Below are positions 1 to 9,313 of a DNA stretch of 64,000 bases, piece after piece. The stretch lies in the NCBI GenBank assembly GCA_965226865.1, contig CBDDEH010000004.1, positions 1,240,001 through 1,304,000 on the forward strand. The letters are read 5' to 3'. The notes under the pieces are model-generated. The model was not told the DNA's origin. It was given only the letters and a program-made list of their open reading frames with translations, and made no database searches. Each line of letters opens with the position of its first letter. The stretch's first letter is position 1. The position numbers were made by a program, and so were the translations under genes. Source of the DNA: CBDDEH01 sp965226865. Its GTDB lineage: Bacteria > Chloroflexota > Dehalococcoidia > Lucifugimonadales > JAGWBF01.

Positions 1-2
1 CG

Positions 3-557
3 GTGCTCCTAGCAGGCTGTACAGAGAACCCGTCTTTTTTAGCAGACTGGGAGACAATGGGACGGAGCTTTGGGAAGGACGTCATGGGTCCTATCGCCTC
101 ACGTTTAGATAGGCCACTCTACCCATTCCTGCTGCTATTTTCGTTGCCGATAGTCACAGCGGCATTAACCCTTCTCATCCTTTTGAACCTACCCGGTTGT
201 GTCATTGGAGACGAGAGTTCTTGGGAACAGCGCCATGCACAGTTGGCCTTCTTGCCTGGCGTGGCGAATCTTTTCCCCTTCCTATGGTTAATGTCCCCCA
301 CAGCTAGAGTGAGGGGCTCAGCGATGGTGGCGGGTCTCATCGGTGTGGCTCTATTTGCTCTTCCACAAGTGAGCCTCATATTCCCTTTCATAGAAGGAAG
401 CGCCGTATCAGGAAGCCAGTCGTGCCCTGGATCGGTTTATGTACACCCGTTGTATGTCTTATTGGTTCTCCTGCCTGCCATGCTCATCCTCTGGTTTGTT
501 TCAACCCTGCTCAGCACGTTGATTTTCTTCAGGATAACAAGAGGGAGACATCCATGA
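3..557 (+). CDS. Hypothetical multi-pass membrane protein, possibly 5'-truncated by window edge
   Basis: I do not recognise this family. The frame opens at the first bases of the window with a GTG, so the true start may lie upstream. The visible 184 residues contain about four hydrophobic stretches (around residues 40-62, 80-97, 105-130 and 148-176) separated by short polar loops, with a basic C-terminus (RGRHP), so it is probably an integral membrane protein. The first residues (LLAGC) resemble a lipobox but no complete signal peptide can be seen. Its stop codon overlaps the start of a short downstream frame (ATGA). Function unknown. Confidence 0.5.
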   Translation: MLLAGCTENPSFLADWETMGRSFGKDVMGPIASRLDRPLYPFLLLFSLPIVTAALTLLILLNLPGCVIGDESSWEQRHAQLAFLPGVANLFPFLWLMSPTARVRGSAMVAGLIGVALFALPQVSLIFPFIEGSAVSGSQSCPGSVYVHPLYVLLVLLPAMLILWFVSTLLSTLIFFRITRGRHP

Positions 558-676
558 GAGAACCTGGGCCGATTTTTGTTGGGCCCCGGTTTTTCCTCGG
601 CCCGTTTCATTTATTGCCGATAGGTAATAGAATGTTGATTGTTCCAGAGCGCCGGTTTTTCGAATCCTTTCCGTGA
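554..676 (+). CDS. Possible small protein, 40 aa, coupled to the upstream membrane protein
   Basis: A 40-codon frame starts at an ATG that overlaps the stop of the preceding gene as ATGA, with a GGGAGA ribosome-binding sequence seven bases upstream. The product is rich in Phe, Pro and Arg (starts MREPGPIFVG, ends RRFFESFP). The stop/start overlap and the ribosome-binding sequence argue for translation; the short length and lack of any recognised family argue against confidence. Confidence 0.3.
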   Translation: MREPGPIFVGPRFFLGPFHLLPIGNRMLIVPERRFFESFP

Positions 677-706
677 AAAGTACGTCAAACCCGTGTGGAG
701 GATGAG

Positions 707-2734
707 ATGGTAGCCATCATGCCGGATACAAAGCTCGAAGAGTTGTGTATTAACACATTGCGGTTTCTGGCCGTCGATGCGGTCGAGAAGGCGAACTCGG
801 GCCATCCGGGTGCACCTTTGGGAGCTGCGGTGATGTCGTACGTGTTGTGGGACCGCTTTTTGAAGCACAACCCTACCGATCCCAAATGGCCAGACAGAGA
901 CCGGTTCCTTCTTTCAGCAGGGCACGCCTCAGCTATGCTATATTCGCTGCTCCATCTGACCGGCTACGACCTAGGCATGGACGAATTGAAAAGGTTCCGC
1001 CAGTTGGGCAGTAAAACTCCGGGGCATCCCGAATACGGCCTAACATCAGGTGTAGAGTCGACCACCGGCCCGCTGGGGCAGGGATTCGCAAACGGTGTGG
1101 GGATGGCGATTGGGCAAAGGTGGCTGGCCAGCCATTACAACCGGCCGGGCTACGACATCATCAGCCATTACATATATGCCATCGTGTCCGACGGTGACCT
1201 TGAGGAAGGCGTGGCATCCGAAGCGGCTTCACTGGCAGGCACGCTGGGTCTGGGCAAACTCATCTACCTCTATGACGACAATGGCATCTCCATAGAGGGA
1301 GACACGGATATCGCCTTTCTGGAGAATGTCGCCCAGCGGTTCGAGGCCTACGGCTGGCATGTCATCGAGTCCATCGATGGGATGGATGCGAAAGCCGTTG
1401 ACTCGTCCATACGCAAAGCCCAAGCAGAAACGACCAGACCGAGCCTGATAGTCTGCCGAACAACGATCGGCTACGGCAGCCCCAACAAGGCCAACACCGG
1501 AGCTGCCCACGGCGAGCCTCTGGGAGACAAAGAAGTACTCCTTACCAAAAAGCAACTTGGCTGGCCCCATGAAGAACCTTTCACTGTGCCAGATGAGGCT
1601 CTGGCCTACTTTCGACAGGCCCAAGAGCGCGGCAAGGATAGACAATCCCAGTGGGAAGCTCTGTTCGACAAGTATCGTCAACGCTTCCCGGAAGAGGCTA
1701 AACAGCTGGAAGAAGAGCTGAGAGGAGACCTCCCCGATGGATGGGACCAGGAGCTTTCCGAGCTGTTCAAACCAGGAGACAAACCCATAGCAACGAGATC
1801 GGCTTCCAACCAAGTCATGAACGCCGTTGCTAAAAAGGTTCATGCGTTAACGGGAGGGTCCGCGGACCTGGCGCCGTCGACAAAGACACTTCTCAAAGAC
1901 CATGACCACGATGGAGCTGAATACTACGACCACAACATGCACTTCGGCGTACGCGAGCATGCCATGGGAGCAATAGCGAACGGCATGGCTCTGTATGGGG
2001 GAACTATCCCGTATACAGCAACCTTTTTGATATTCTCCGACTACATGCGGCCACCGATCCGGTTAGCGGCCTTGATGGAGCAGAGGGTTGTGTTCATATT
2101 TACCCACGACTCAGTCGGCCTCGGCGAAGACGGCCCGACCCACCAGCCGATAGAGCAACTTATGGGGCTGCGATTCGTTCCCAACGTTGTGGTGCTGCGC
2201 CCGGCGGACGCCACAGAGACGGCCGAGGCGTGGAAGGTAGCCCTGCAACGCCGCGACGGTCCCACCGTCTTGGCGCTCAGCAGACAGAACCTGCCGGTGC
2301 TGGACAGAACGATCCTGGCTCCAGCGAGTGGGCTCAGACACGGTGGGTATGTACTGTGGGAGGCGTCGAGCCAGCCCGATATCATACTCATCGGTACCGG
2401 CTCGGAGGTTCACATAGCTCTCGAAGCGGCCCAGGTGCTGGGAGAAAAGGGCATCGCACCAAGGGTGGTCTCGTTCCCGTCGTGGGAACTGTTCGACTCC
2501 CAGCCGGTTGAGTATCGCCATTCTGTCCTTCCGCCCGACATCAAGGCACGAATATCCATCGAGGCCGGAACTACACTGGGATGGGAGAGGTATTTAGGCC
2601 TGGATGGCGTGGCGATAGGCATGACCGGATTCGGGGCATCAGCACCCATCGAAGACGTTTATAAGCACTTTGGATTAACATCCGAAAGGGTGGTTAACGA
2701 GGCGATGGGTCTGATCCAGCGGAAACGGATATGA
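707..2734 (+). CDS. tkt: Transketolase
   Basis: Transketolase transfers two-carbon ketol units between pentose, erythrose and hexose phosphates using thiamine diphosphate, in the non-oxidative pentose phosphate pathway. The N-terminal cofactor-binding domain carries NSGHPGAPLG and the Mg/TPP motif SDGDLEEG (near residue 165). The middle domain holds the catalytic GVREHAMG segment and the C-terminal domain is complete, at normal family length (about 675 aa). The GTG at 695 is possible, but GGAGG at 697-701 sits five bases before the ATG at 707 and would lie inside the longer reading, so 707 is preferred. First gene of a pentose-phosphate operon; its stop overlaps rpiB by four bases (ATGA), implying translational coupling. 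Confidence 0.95.
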   Translation: MVAIMPDTKLEELCINTLRFLAVDAVEKANSGHPGAPLGAAVMSYVLWDRFLKHNPTDPKWPDRDRFLLSAGHASAMLYSLLHLTGYDLGMDELKRFRQLGSKTPGHPEYGLTSGVESTTGPLGQGFANGVGMAIGQRWLASHYNRPGYDIISHYIYAIVSDGDLEEGVASEAASLAGTLGLGKLIYLYDDNGISIEGDTDIAFLENVAQRFEAYGWHVIESIDGMDAKAVDSSIRKAQAETTRPSLIVCRTTIGYGSPNKANTGAAHGEPLGDKEVLLTKKQLGWPHEEPFTVPDEALAYFRQAQERGKDRQSQWEALFDKYRQRFPEEAKQLEEELRGDLPDGWDQELSELFKPGDKPIATRSASNQVMNAVAKKVHALTGGSADLAPSTKTLLKDHDHDGAEYYDHNMHFGVREHAMGAIANGMALYGGTIPYTATFLIFSDYMRPPIRLAALMEQRVVFIFTHDSVGLGEDGPTHQPIEQLMGLRFVPNVVVLRPADATETAEAWKVALQRRDGPTVLALSRQNLPVLDRTILAPASGLRHGGYVLWEASSQPDIILIGTGSEVHIALEAAQVLGEKGIAPRVVSFPSWELFDSQPVEYRHSVLPPDIKARISIEAGTTLGWERYLGLDGVAIGMTGFGASAPIEDVYKHFGLTSERVVNEAMGLIQRKRI

Positions 2735-3213
2735 CGCTTCGGGTTGCCATGGGGGCAGATCACGGAGGGTTTTACATGAAAGTAGAATTACTCCACTGGC
2801 TTCAGGAGCGCGGCTATGATGTGATGGACGTGGGCGCTTATGAGATCGATCCCAGCGACGACTACCCAGACTTCGCGGACTCCGTTGCTCAGGTCGTAGC
2901 CAATGGGCAAGCAGACCGTGGCATCCTGATTTGTGGCAGCGGAGTCGGGGCTTCCATTACTGCCAATAAGGTACCCGGAGTACGAGCATCTCTGTGCCAC
3001 GATACCTACTCCGCACACCAGGGAGTGGAGCACGACGACATGAATGTTCTGTGCCTTGGCGAACGGGTTATAGGAATCGAATTGGCCAGGGAACTGGTCG
3101 CGACTTTCCTGGATGCCCGGTTCAGTGGTGAGGAGCGACACCAACGCCGCCTGAACAAACTGCTCGCGATTGAGCAAAGGACCAATACCCCGATCGACGG
3201 AGGATCGAAATGA
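2731..3213 (+). CDS. rpiB: Ribose-5-phosphate isomerase B
   Basis: Interconverts ribulose-5-phosphate and ribose-5-phosphate in the cytoplasm. The RpiB/LacAB fold is recognisable from the start MGADHGG, the active-site loop ILICGSGVGASI with its Cys (residues 69-80), and the conserved HDDMNVLCLGERV stretch. At 160 aa it is typical length with a modest C-terminal extension. It overlaps tkt upstream and the tal-pgi fusion downstream by four bases each, placing it firmly within the operon. An allose-6-phosphate isomerase role is a less likely alternative given the neighbours. Confidence 0.93.
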   Translation: MTLRVAMGADHGGFYMKVELLHWLQERGYDVMDVGAYEIDPSDDYPDFADSVAQVVANGQADRGILICGSGVGASITANKVPGVRASLCHDTYSAHQGVEHDDMNVLCLGERVIGIELARELVATFLDARFSGEERHQRRLNKLLAIEQRTNTPIDGGSK

Positions 3214-5951
3214 AGGGTTCGCTCCAGGATGTGAGCAAGCTGGGCCAGTCGGTGTGGTATGACAATATTCGCCGAGGTTTGCTAACCTCCGGCGAGCTTG
3301 GGCGGCTCATTGAGATGGGGATCACAGGTCTCACATCCAACCCGTCCATCTTCGAAAAGGCCATCGCCGGCAGCACGGATTACGATGAGGCGCTGTTGGT
3401 GTTGAGCCACAGTGGCAAGGGCACGAAAGAGATATTCGAAACCCTGGCCCTCGAAGACATCCAGGCTGCCTCGGATCTGTTGCGGCCTGTGTACGACAGG
3501 ACTGGAGGAGCCGACGGCTACGCCTCCCTGGAGGTGAGTCCAACACTGGCACACGAAACCGAGGGAACCATCTCCGAGGCGCTACGGCTTTTTGCCGCTC
3601 TAGAGAGGCCCAACGTGATGGTGAAGGTACCTGCTACACCGGAGGGAATCCCAGCTATCAGGAGCCTTATCGGCGAGGGAATCAACATCAACGTGACGTT
3701 GATTTTCTCCCTCGAGGCATACCGGCAAGTAAGGGATGCATACATCCTGGGTTTGGAAGACCTCGCGGGCAACCGCGGCGACGTGGGCAAGGTTGCGTCG
3801 GTTGCTTCTTTCTTCGTTAGCCGTGTAGATACTGCGGTAGACGGACTGGTTAATGAGCTGATCAGAGGCGGCCGGGGGGAACTGGATGAGCTTTTGGGGA
3901 AAGCCGCTATATCCAATGCTAAGCTGGCATACCAGGCCTTCAAGACCGAATTCTATGGCGCCAGGTTCGGCGGCCTTAGAGAAAATGGCGCCCGCGTGCA
4001 GCGTCCACTTTGGGCAAGCACCGGCACCAAAAACCCGGCATACAGCGACGTCCTTTACGTGGAATCGCTTATCGGCGAAGACACAGTAAATACCATGCCA
4101 CCAGCCACCCTCACTTCTTTCATGGAACATGGCCTAGCCGAAGCCACCATCGAGCAAGGCGTCGATGAGGCCGAGGGCGCAATCGAGGCCTTGTCGGCTG
4201 CAGGCATCGACATGGAAGAGGTAACTGACAGGCTGCTGGCCGATGGCGTAAAAGCCTTTGCCGATTCCTTTGAGAAGCTTCTGGCCAATATCGAAGACAA
4301 GAAAGACCGGCTATTGGCACAAAAACGGTCCTACCTGGGGATCAGCCTGGGTAGCGGTGTTACCAAGGTCGAAGCGAGTATCGCAGACCTCAAAAAACGG
4401 GATGTCGCGCACCGCATATGGCACAAAGACCACACCGCGTGGAGCCCGGATCCGACTGAGATCACCAACCGCCTGGGTTGGCTCACCGTTTCGGACCTGA
4501 TGAGCGATCAGGTCCCTGACCTTGTGTCCTTCGCCAATGAGATCCGCGATGCCGGTTACCGACACGTAGTGCTGCTCGGCATGGGCGGAAGCAGCCTCGG
4601 GCCGGAAGTGCTCAGGCAAACCATTGGCAGCGATTCCGGATACCCGGAGCTCATCGTTCTCGACTCGACGGTTCCGGCGACTGTACATGGTGTGACGGAA
4701 ACCATCGACCCCACCACTACACTGTTCCTGGTCTCCTCCAAATCCGGCGGGACCATAGAGCCTCTGTCCTTCTACAAGCATTTCCGTTCTTTGGTGGAGA
4801 AGGGATCAGGGACAACGGATGCGGGCAAGAATTTCGTGGCGATAACCGACGAGGGCACCTCACTGGCGAAGATGGCACAAGCAGAAGGCTTCCGCCGGTG
4901 TTTTCTTAACCCATCAGACATCGGCGGACGCTATTCGGTCTTATCCTACTTTGGCATGGTGCCAGCGGCCTTGATCGGTATAGACGTCGCAAGACTGCTG
5001 GACAGGGCCGACCGCATGAGTGAGGGATGCGCTTCTTGCGTGCCGGTCGAAGAAAACCCTGGAGCCTGGCTCGGAGGGGCTATGGGTGCCCTGACTCTGA
5101 ATGGACAGGACAAGCTCACCCTGATCACCTCGCCGTCCATAGGCAGCTTCGGCCTGTGGGTTGAGCAATTAATCGCTGAGAGCACAGGCAAGGCCGGGAA
5201 GGGCATCATTCCAGTAGCTGAAGAGCCACTCTCAAGCCCCGGAAACTACGGCGATGACCGGGCATTCGTCTATATGCGGCTGGAGGGGGACGATAACCAA
5301 GAGACCGATGCCTGGGTGAAGGGTATAGAGCAGGCAGGGCGTCCTTTGATAAGGCTCGACCTATCAGATAAGTATGATATCGGCGCCGAGTTCTTCCGTT
5401 GGGAGTTCGCCACTGCGGTGGCCGGGGCAGTCATCGGCATCCACCCCTTCGATCAGCCAAACGTCCAGCAGGCAAAGGACCTCACCGGACAGGTACTGGA
5501 GCGGTATCAGGCCACAGGCAATTTGCCACAGGTCAACTCTTCCGGGTCCATTGATAAGTTGCTGGCGGATGGGGCATCGGGAGATTATCTGGCTGTCATG
5601 GCATACGTGCGCCAGGATCCGGAGTTGGACCGGGCCTTCACCGACCTACGCCGTCGGGTTTTGGAACATTATCACATGGCTACCACCCTCGGGTACGGGC
5701 CGCGATTCCTTCACTCGACGGGCCAACTCCACAAGGGAGGCGGCGACAACGGCATATTTCTCCAGCTAACTACTTCTCACGCCAGGGACATCGACATCCC
5801 CGGCGAGTCATATACCTTCGGCGTTCTGGCTGACGCCCAAGCCTTGGGAGACCTTCAGGCCCTTCAAGATCTGGGCCGCCGTGTGGTCCGGATACACCTG
5901 GAATCCGCCGACCCTCAGGAGATCACCAAGCTAGCTGATAAGCTGTCATAG
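3210..5951 (+). CDS. tal-pgi: Bifunctional transaldolase / phosphoglucose isomerase
   Basis: A 913-residue fusion. The N-terminal half (about 1-360) is a transaldolase with the early SNPSIFEKAI motif and the Schiff-base lysine in VMVKVPATPEG (near 133-143). The second half (about 375-913) is a phosphoglucose isomerase with the sugar-binding LLGMGGSSLGPEVLR and the SKSGGT phosphate loop. Together these give sedoheptulose-7-P/glyceraldehyde-3-P exchange and fructose-6-P to glucose-6-P conversion in one polypeptide, feeding the zwf/gnd oxidative branch encoded downstream. Such fusions are known in several bacterial groups including Chloroflexota. Its ATG overlaps the rpiB stop (ATGA). No interruption is seen between the domains. 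Confidence 0.94.
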   Translation: MKGSLQDVSKLGQSVWYDNIRRGLLTSGELGRLIEMGITGLTSNPSIFEKAIAGSTDYDEALLVLSHSGKGTKEIFETLALEDIQAASDLLRPVYDRTGGADGYASLEVSPTLAHETEGTISEALRLFAALERPNVMVKVPATPEGIPAIRSLIGEGININVTLIFSLEAYRQVRDAYILGLEDLAGNRGDVGKVASVASFFVSRVDTAVDGLVNELIRGGRGELDELLGKAAISNAKLAYQAFKTEFYGARFGGLRENGARVQRPLWASTGTKNPAYSDVLYVESLIGEDTVNTMPPATLTSFMEHGLAEATIEQGVDEAEGAIEALSAAGIDMEEVTDRLLADGVKAFADSFEKLLANIEDKKDRLLAQKRSYLGISLGSGVTKVEASIADLKKRDVAHRIWHKDHTAWSPDPTEITNRLGWLTVSDLMSDQVPDLVSFANEIRDAGYRHVVLLGMGGSSLGPEVLRQTIGSDSGYPELIVLDSTVPATVHGVTETIDPTTTLFLVSSKSGGTIEPLSFYKHFRSLVEKGSGTTDAGKNFVAITDEGTSLAKMAQAEGFRRCFLNPSDIGGRYSVLSYFGMVPAALIGIDVARLLDRADRMSEGCASCVPVEENPGAWLGGAMGALTLNGQDKLTLITSPSIGSFGLWVEQLIAESTGKAGKGIIPVAEEPLSSPGNYGDDRAFVYMRLEGDDNQETDAWVKGIEQAGRPLIRLDLSDKYDIGAEFFRWEFATAVAGAVIGIHPFDQPNVQQAKDLTGQVLERYQATGNLPQVNSSGSIDKLLADGASGDYLAVMAYVRQDPELDRAFTDLRRRVLEHYHMATTLGYGPRFLHSTGQLHKGGGDNGIFLQLTTSHARDIDIPGESYTFGVLADAQALGDLQALQDLGRRVVRIHLESADPQEITKLADKLS

Positions 5952-5976
5952 CGGGTAGCCTTCCGTACTGGATAGA

Positions 5977-6755
5977 GTGTTGATCAAGGCGATATTGTTC
6001 GATCTGGATGGAACCCTGGTGCAATCGGAGAAGCTGAAAGCCCTCTCTTATGCCAAAGCTGTCCAGCAGTTGAGGGGGCTCCCAGAGCCCGAGCCCCAGG
6101 CCATCGATGCTTACCGTGAAATCGTTGGAGCTTCCAGGGAAGAGGCATCGAAGTTTGTGATGGGGCAACTGGGTCTGGAAGGCGAGTTGCGGCCCTTGAT
6201 GAGTGAGTATGGAGTGAACGAACCGTGGGACGTATTGACTGAGATGCGAAAGGCCATCTATGACCAGATGGTGGCCGACCCCCAGGTGATCCGAGACAAC
6301 AAGTGGCCCCACACCGTTGAGTTGCTCAGCGTGGCGAGAGAATACTTTGTCAGACTGGGCTGGCCACCATGTCGATGCGTAAGGAGGCGCTACACGTCCT
6401 GAGTTCCCTCGACCTTGAAAATGCGCTGGACGTGATATTAACCCGTGAGGATGTAACGAAACCAAAGCCGGATCCTGAGATTTACCTACTGGCTGCGCAA
6501 AAACTGGGGGTTCCCACAACGGAGTGCCTGGTGATTGAGGACTCCTCCAATGGTGTACAGGCCGCCATGGCAGCCGGCACGAATACCGTTGCCCTCGCCA
6601 CGCCGTTTACGTCACCGGGCCTGCACAAAAACAACCCCGTGGACCATGCGTGGATGGTTCATGATCCCACAGAGTTGATGGAAGTAGTGCAACGCCGAGT
6701 GCAGGAACACAACACCCGCGCTCATAAGAGCGAGGGCGCTTCCGGGAAAGGATAG
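5977..6755 (+). pseudogene. HAD-superfamily sugar phosphatase / phosphoglucomutase-like, single-base frameshift
   Basis: The first part (5977-6360, GTG start) carries HAD motif I, ILFDLDGTLVQSE, and the cap domain. The second part (6361-6755) carries motif III in KPKPDPEIYLLAAQKLGV and motif IV in CLVIEDSSNG. The two are in different frames. Adding one base at about 6358-6362 (reading ...RLGLATMSMRK...) restores one 259-residue protein of normal beta-phosphoglucomutase/HAD length, so one base appears to be missing. It lies inside the pentose-phosphate operon, so a sugar-phosphate substrate is likely but cannot be read from sequence. Whether the shift is real or a consensus error is open. Confidence 0.8.
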
Positions 6756-6763
6756 GCGTAACG

Positions 6764-7672
6764 ATGGAACTGGGAATGGTCGGACTGGGACGCATGGGTA
6801 GCAACATGGTTCAGCGTCTCTTGAAGGGTGGCCACCAAGTCGTGGCCTATGACCCCAGAGGCGAGTCGGTGAAGGCTATCAAACAACAGGGTGCTTCGGG
6901 TGCTTCGTCCCTCGACGAACTGGTGAGTAAACTCACTCCGCCTAGAGCGATATGGGTCATGGTGCCATCGGGAGAGCCCACTGAGAGCACCGTCACCTCC
7001 CTGGGAGACCTCGTCTCCAAGGGGGATGTGATCGTCGACGGAGGCAACTCCAACTACAAGCACAGTATGCACCTTGCGGCAGCCCTGGAAGAGCATGGGA
7101 TTCACTTCCTGGACGCGGGCACGAGCGGCGGCATATGGGGACTGGCGGAGGGCTATTGCCTGATGATCGGAGGTAATGAAGGAGCTTTCCGCAGATTGGA
7201 ACCCATCTTCAAAACCCTCGCTCCCGCTGAAGACAGAGGATACGGACACGTCGGACCCTCCGGCTCTGGACATTATGTAAAGATGATTCACAACGGCATC
7301 GAATATGCCATGATGCAGGCTTATGCGGAGGGCTTCGAAATACTGGAGGCGAAAAGCGAGTTCAACCTGGACCTGGCGAACATCGCCGAGATATGGCGAC
7401 ACGGCAGCGTTGTGCGCTCATGGCTCCTGGACCTGACGGCTGCGGCCCTCAAGGAAAACCCTAAACTCGAGGGCATCGAGGCGTACGTGGAGGACTCGGG
7501 GGAGGGACGCTGGACGGTCAACGAGTCCATCGAGTTGGCGGTGCCCGCTCCGACTATCGCCCTTTCGTTGCAAGCGAGGTTCCGATCGCGTCAGCAACAG
7601 CCAATGGGCGCCAAACTGCTGGCCGCCATGAGAAATCAGTTTGGCGGCCATGCGATCAAGAAGACCAAGTAA
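6764..7672 (+). CDS. gnd: 6-phosphogluconate dehydrogenase (decarboxylating), short form
   Basis: Oxidatively decarboxylates 6-phosphogluconate to ribulose-5-phosphate. The N-terminal Rossmann motif GMVGLGRMGSNM (4-15) is followed by the substrate-binding DAGTSGGIWG and the catalytic HNGIEYAMMQAYAEG. The protein is 302 aa, the short form (about 300 aa, GntZ/YqeC-like) rather than the 470-aa enzyme; short forms often prefer NAD, but specificity is not proven here. Its TAA overlaps the zwf ATG (TAATG), so the two oxidative-branch enzymes are translationally coupled. Confidence 0.92.
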   Translation: MELGMVGLGRMGSNMVQRLLKGGHQVVAYDPRGESVKAIKQQGASGASSLDELVSKLTPPRAIWVMVPSGEPTESTVTSLGDLVSKGDVIVDGGNSNYKHSMHLAAALEEHGIHFLDAGTSGGIWGLAEGYCLMIGGNEGAFRRLEPIFKTLAPAEDRGYGHVGPSGSGHYVKMIHNGIEYAMMQAYAEGFEILEAKSEFNLDLANIAEIWRHGSVVRSWLLDLTAAALKENPKLEGIEAYVEDSGEGRWTVNESIELAVPAPTIALSLQARFRSRQQQPMGAKLLAAMRNQFGGHAIKKTK

Positions 7673-9141
7673 TGGCCGACGAAACCACTTCGATTGTAAT
7701 CATGGGCGCCACCGGCGACCTTGCTCAGCGCAAGCTGCTTCCAGCACTCTTCCAGCTGTGCTGCAAAGGTCGGCTTCCCCCCTCGGTTCGCGTCGTGGGA
7801 TACTCCCGGTCCGAATATTCGGACGATGAGTTTCGAGAGCTGACGTGGCAACGTGCCCAGGAATTCGGCGAATTGGCCGTGCAGAGAGATGTTTGGGACA
7901 GCTTCGCTCAAAGCATCTTCTACGTGAGCGGTGACCTGAACGATACGACCGGGATTGAGCGGCTCAAGAAACGTTTGGAGGACCTGGAAAGAGGTGATCA
8001 GGCCAACCGGCTCTTCTACTTGTCGATCGCGCCCCAGTTGTATGAGCCGGCAATTCAGGGGCTGGGCGCCACCGGATTATCCCGGCAAGAAGTGGGCTGG
8101 CACCGGATGGTCATCGAAAAGCCTTTCGGGCGCGATCTGGAATCAGCCCGGGCGCTGAACAAGATCGTGCACCAGAACTTCGACGAGAGCCAGGTCTATC
8201 GTATCGATCACTATCTCGGCAAGGAAACCGTACAAAACCTGATGGTATTCCGCTTCGCTAATGCTATTTTCGAGCCCATCTGGAATCGGAACTTCGTGGA
8301 CAGCGTGCAGATTACTGTCTCCGAAAAGGTGGACGTGGGAGACCGGGCGGGCTACTACGACCAGTCGGGAGTCGTAAGAGACATGGTCCAGAACCACCTT
8401 TTGCAGTTGCTTACCATGGTCGCTATGGAGCCACCAAGCAGCATGGATTCAGAGTCCTTGCGTAACAAGAAGGTGGACGTTCTCAAGGCGATCCGCCGCT
8501 GGGAGCCTGAAGACACGCCGCAGCACGCGATCCGAGGTCAGTACAGGGGCTACTTGAACGAGAAGGGAGTGCCAGATGGGTCTAAAACCGGTACCTACGC
8601 TGCCCTTAGGCTATATCTGGACAACTGGCGATGGCAGGGTGTTCCCTTTTACCTCAGATCTGGCAAGGCTATGGAACAGAAAGTCTCGGAAATAGTGATT
8701 CATTTTAGGCGTCCCCCACACATCATGTTTGACAAGGGACAAGGCGAACGCATCACCGCCAACGCACTGGGAATTTGCCTGCAGCCTGATGAGGGCGTCC
8801 ACCTCAAGTTCGAGGTCAAGGTGCCCGACCAAGAGATGAACACCCGATCCATGGACATGGAATTTCATTATGACTCGGCGTTCAAGGACCAGTCTATTCC
8901 CGAGGCTTACGAACGCTTGCTACAGGATGCCTTGAACGGCGACCCATCGCTATTCATTCGCAGTGACCATATCGAAGAGGCCTGGAGGATCGTCGACCCG
9001 ATACTGGGGAATTGGGAGGACCCATCGTCAGCGGCGCCTCTGTACACATACGAACCAGGCTCCTGGGGACCCGAAGCCGCCGAGGACCTCCTGTCTGGCG
9101 ACGGCCGTGTCTGGCTGCAAGAGTGCGGCGAGCATGCCTGA
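7672..9141 (+). CDS. zwf: Glucose-6-phosphate 1-dehydrogenase
   Basis: Oxidises glucose-6-phosphate to 6-phosphogluconolactone, the entry step of the oxidative pentose phosphate pathway. The N-terminal dinucleotide-binding segment IMGATGDLAQRKLLPALF and the active-site signature YRIDHYLGKETVQN (near residue 180) are both present, followed by the full C-terminal domain; 489 aa is standard. It ends the intact operon. Four bases of a short frame resembling the start of 6-phosphogluconolactonase overlap its end. Confidence 0.95.
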   Translation: MADETTSIVIMGATGDLAQRKLLPALFQLCCKGRLPPSVRVVGYSRSEYSDDEFRELTWQRAQEFGELAVQRDVWDSFAQSIFYVSGDLNDTTGIERLKKRLEDLERGDQANRLFYLSIAPQLYEPAIQGLGATGLSRQEVGWHRMVIEKPFGRDLESARALNKIVHQNFDESQVYRIDHYLGKETVQNLMVFRFANAIFEPIWNRNFVDSVQITVSEKVDVGDRAGYYDQSGVVRDMVQNHLLQLLTMVAMEPPSSMDSESLRNKKVDVLKAIRRWEPEDTPQHAIRGQYRGYLNEKGVPDGSKTGTYAALRLYLDNWRWQGVPFYLRSGKAMEQKVSEIVIHFRRPPHIMFDKGQGERITANALGICLQPDEGVHLKFEVKVPDQEMNTRSMDMEFHYDSAFKDQSIPEAYERLLQDALNGDPSLFIRSDHIEEAWRIVDPILGNWEDPSSAAPLYTYEPGSWGPEAAEDLLSGDGRVWLQECGEHA

Positions 9142-9244
9142 CGTTCGGGTGCTTCCAAAGCCCGAGGAAGCATATCGAGCCTTACTCGTGGAGCGCACAC
9201 AGTTACTTCCCTATGCATCGCCCCGATCCCCCATCGGGGCATGA
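9134..9244 (+). pseudogene. pgl: Probable truncated remnant of 6-phosphogluconolactonase
   Basis: The frame opens at an ATG overlapping the zwf end and reads MPDVRVLPKPEEAYRA, which resembles the usual N-terminus of 6-phosphogluconolactonase, the enzyme expected after zwf. It stops after 36 residues, and the family's substrate-binding motifs are absent before the next gene at 9314. I therefore read it as a stub left by deletion. The match is short and judged by eye, so a chance small frame is possible. Confidence 0.35.
9221..9239 (+). terminator. GC-rich hairpin after the pentose-phosphate operon
   Basis: CCCCGAT (9221-9227) pairs perfectly with ATCGGGG (9233-9239) across a five-base loop. 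It sits between the operon end and the next gene. No T tract follows, so it may be a weak or factor-dependent terminator or an mRNA-end hairpin. Confidence 0.3.
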
Positions 9245-9313
9245 CGCTACTCACCAGGAGCGTGAGGGTTCCTATGTTACAATCGTCGAACCCAGAGATA
9301 CGGCCTAAACTTC

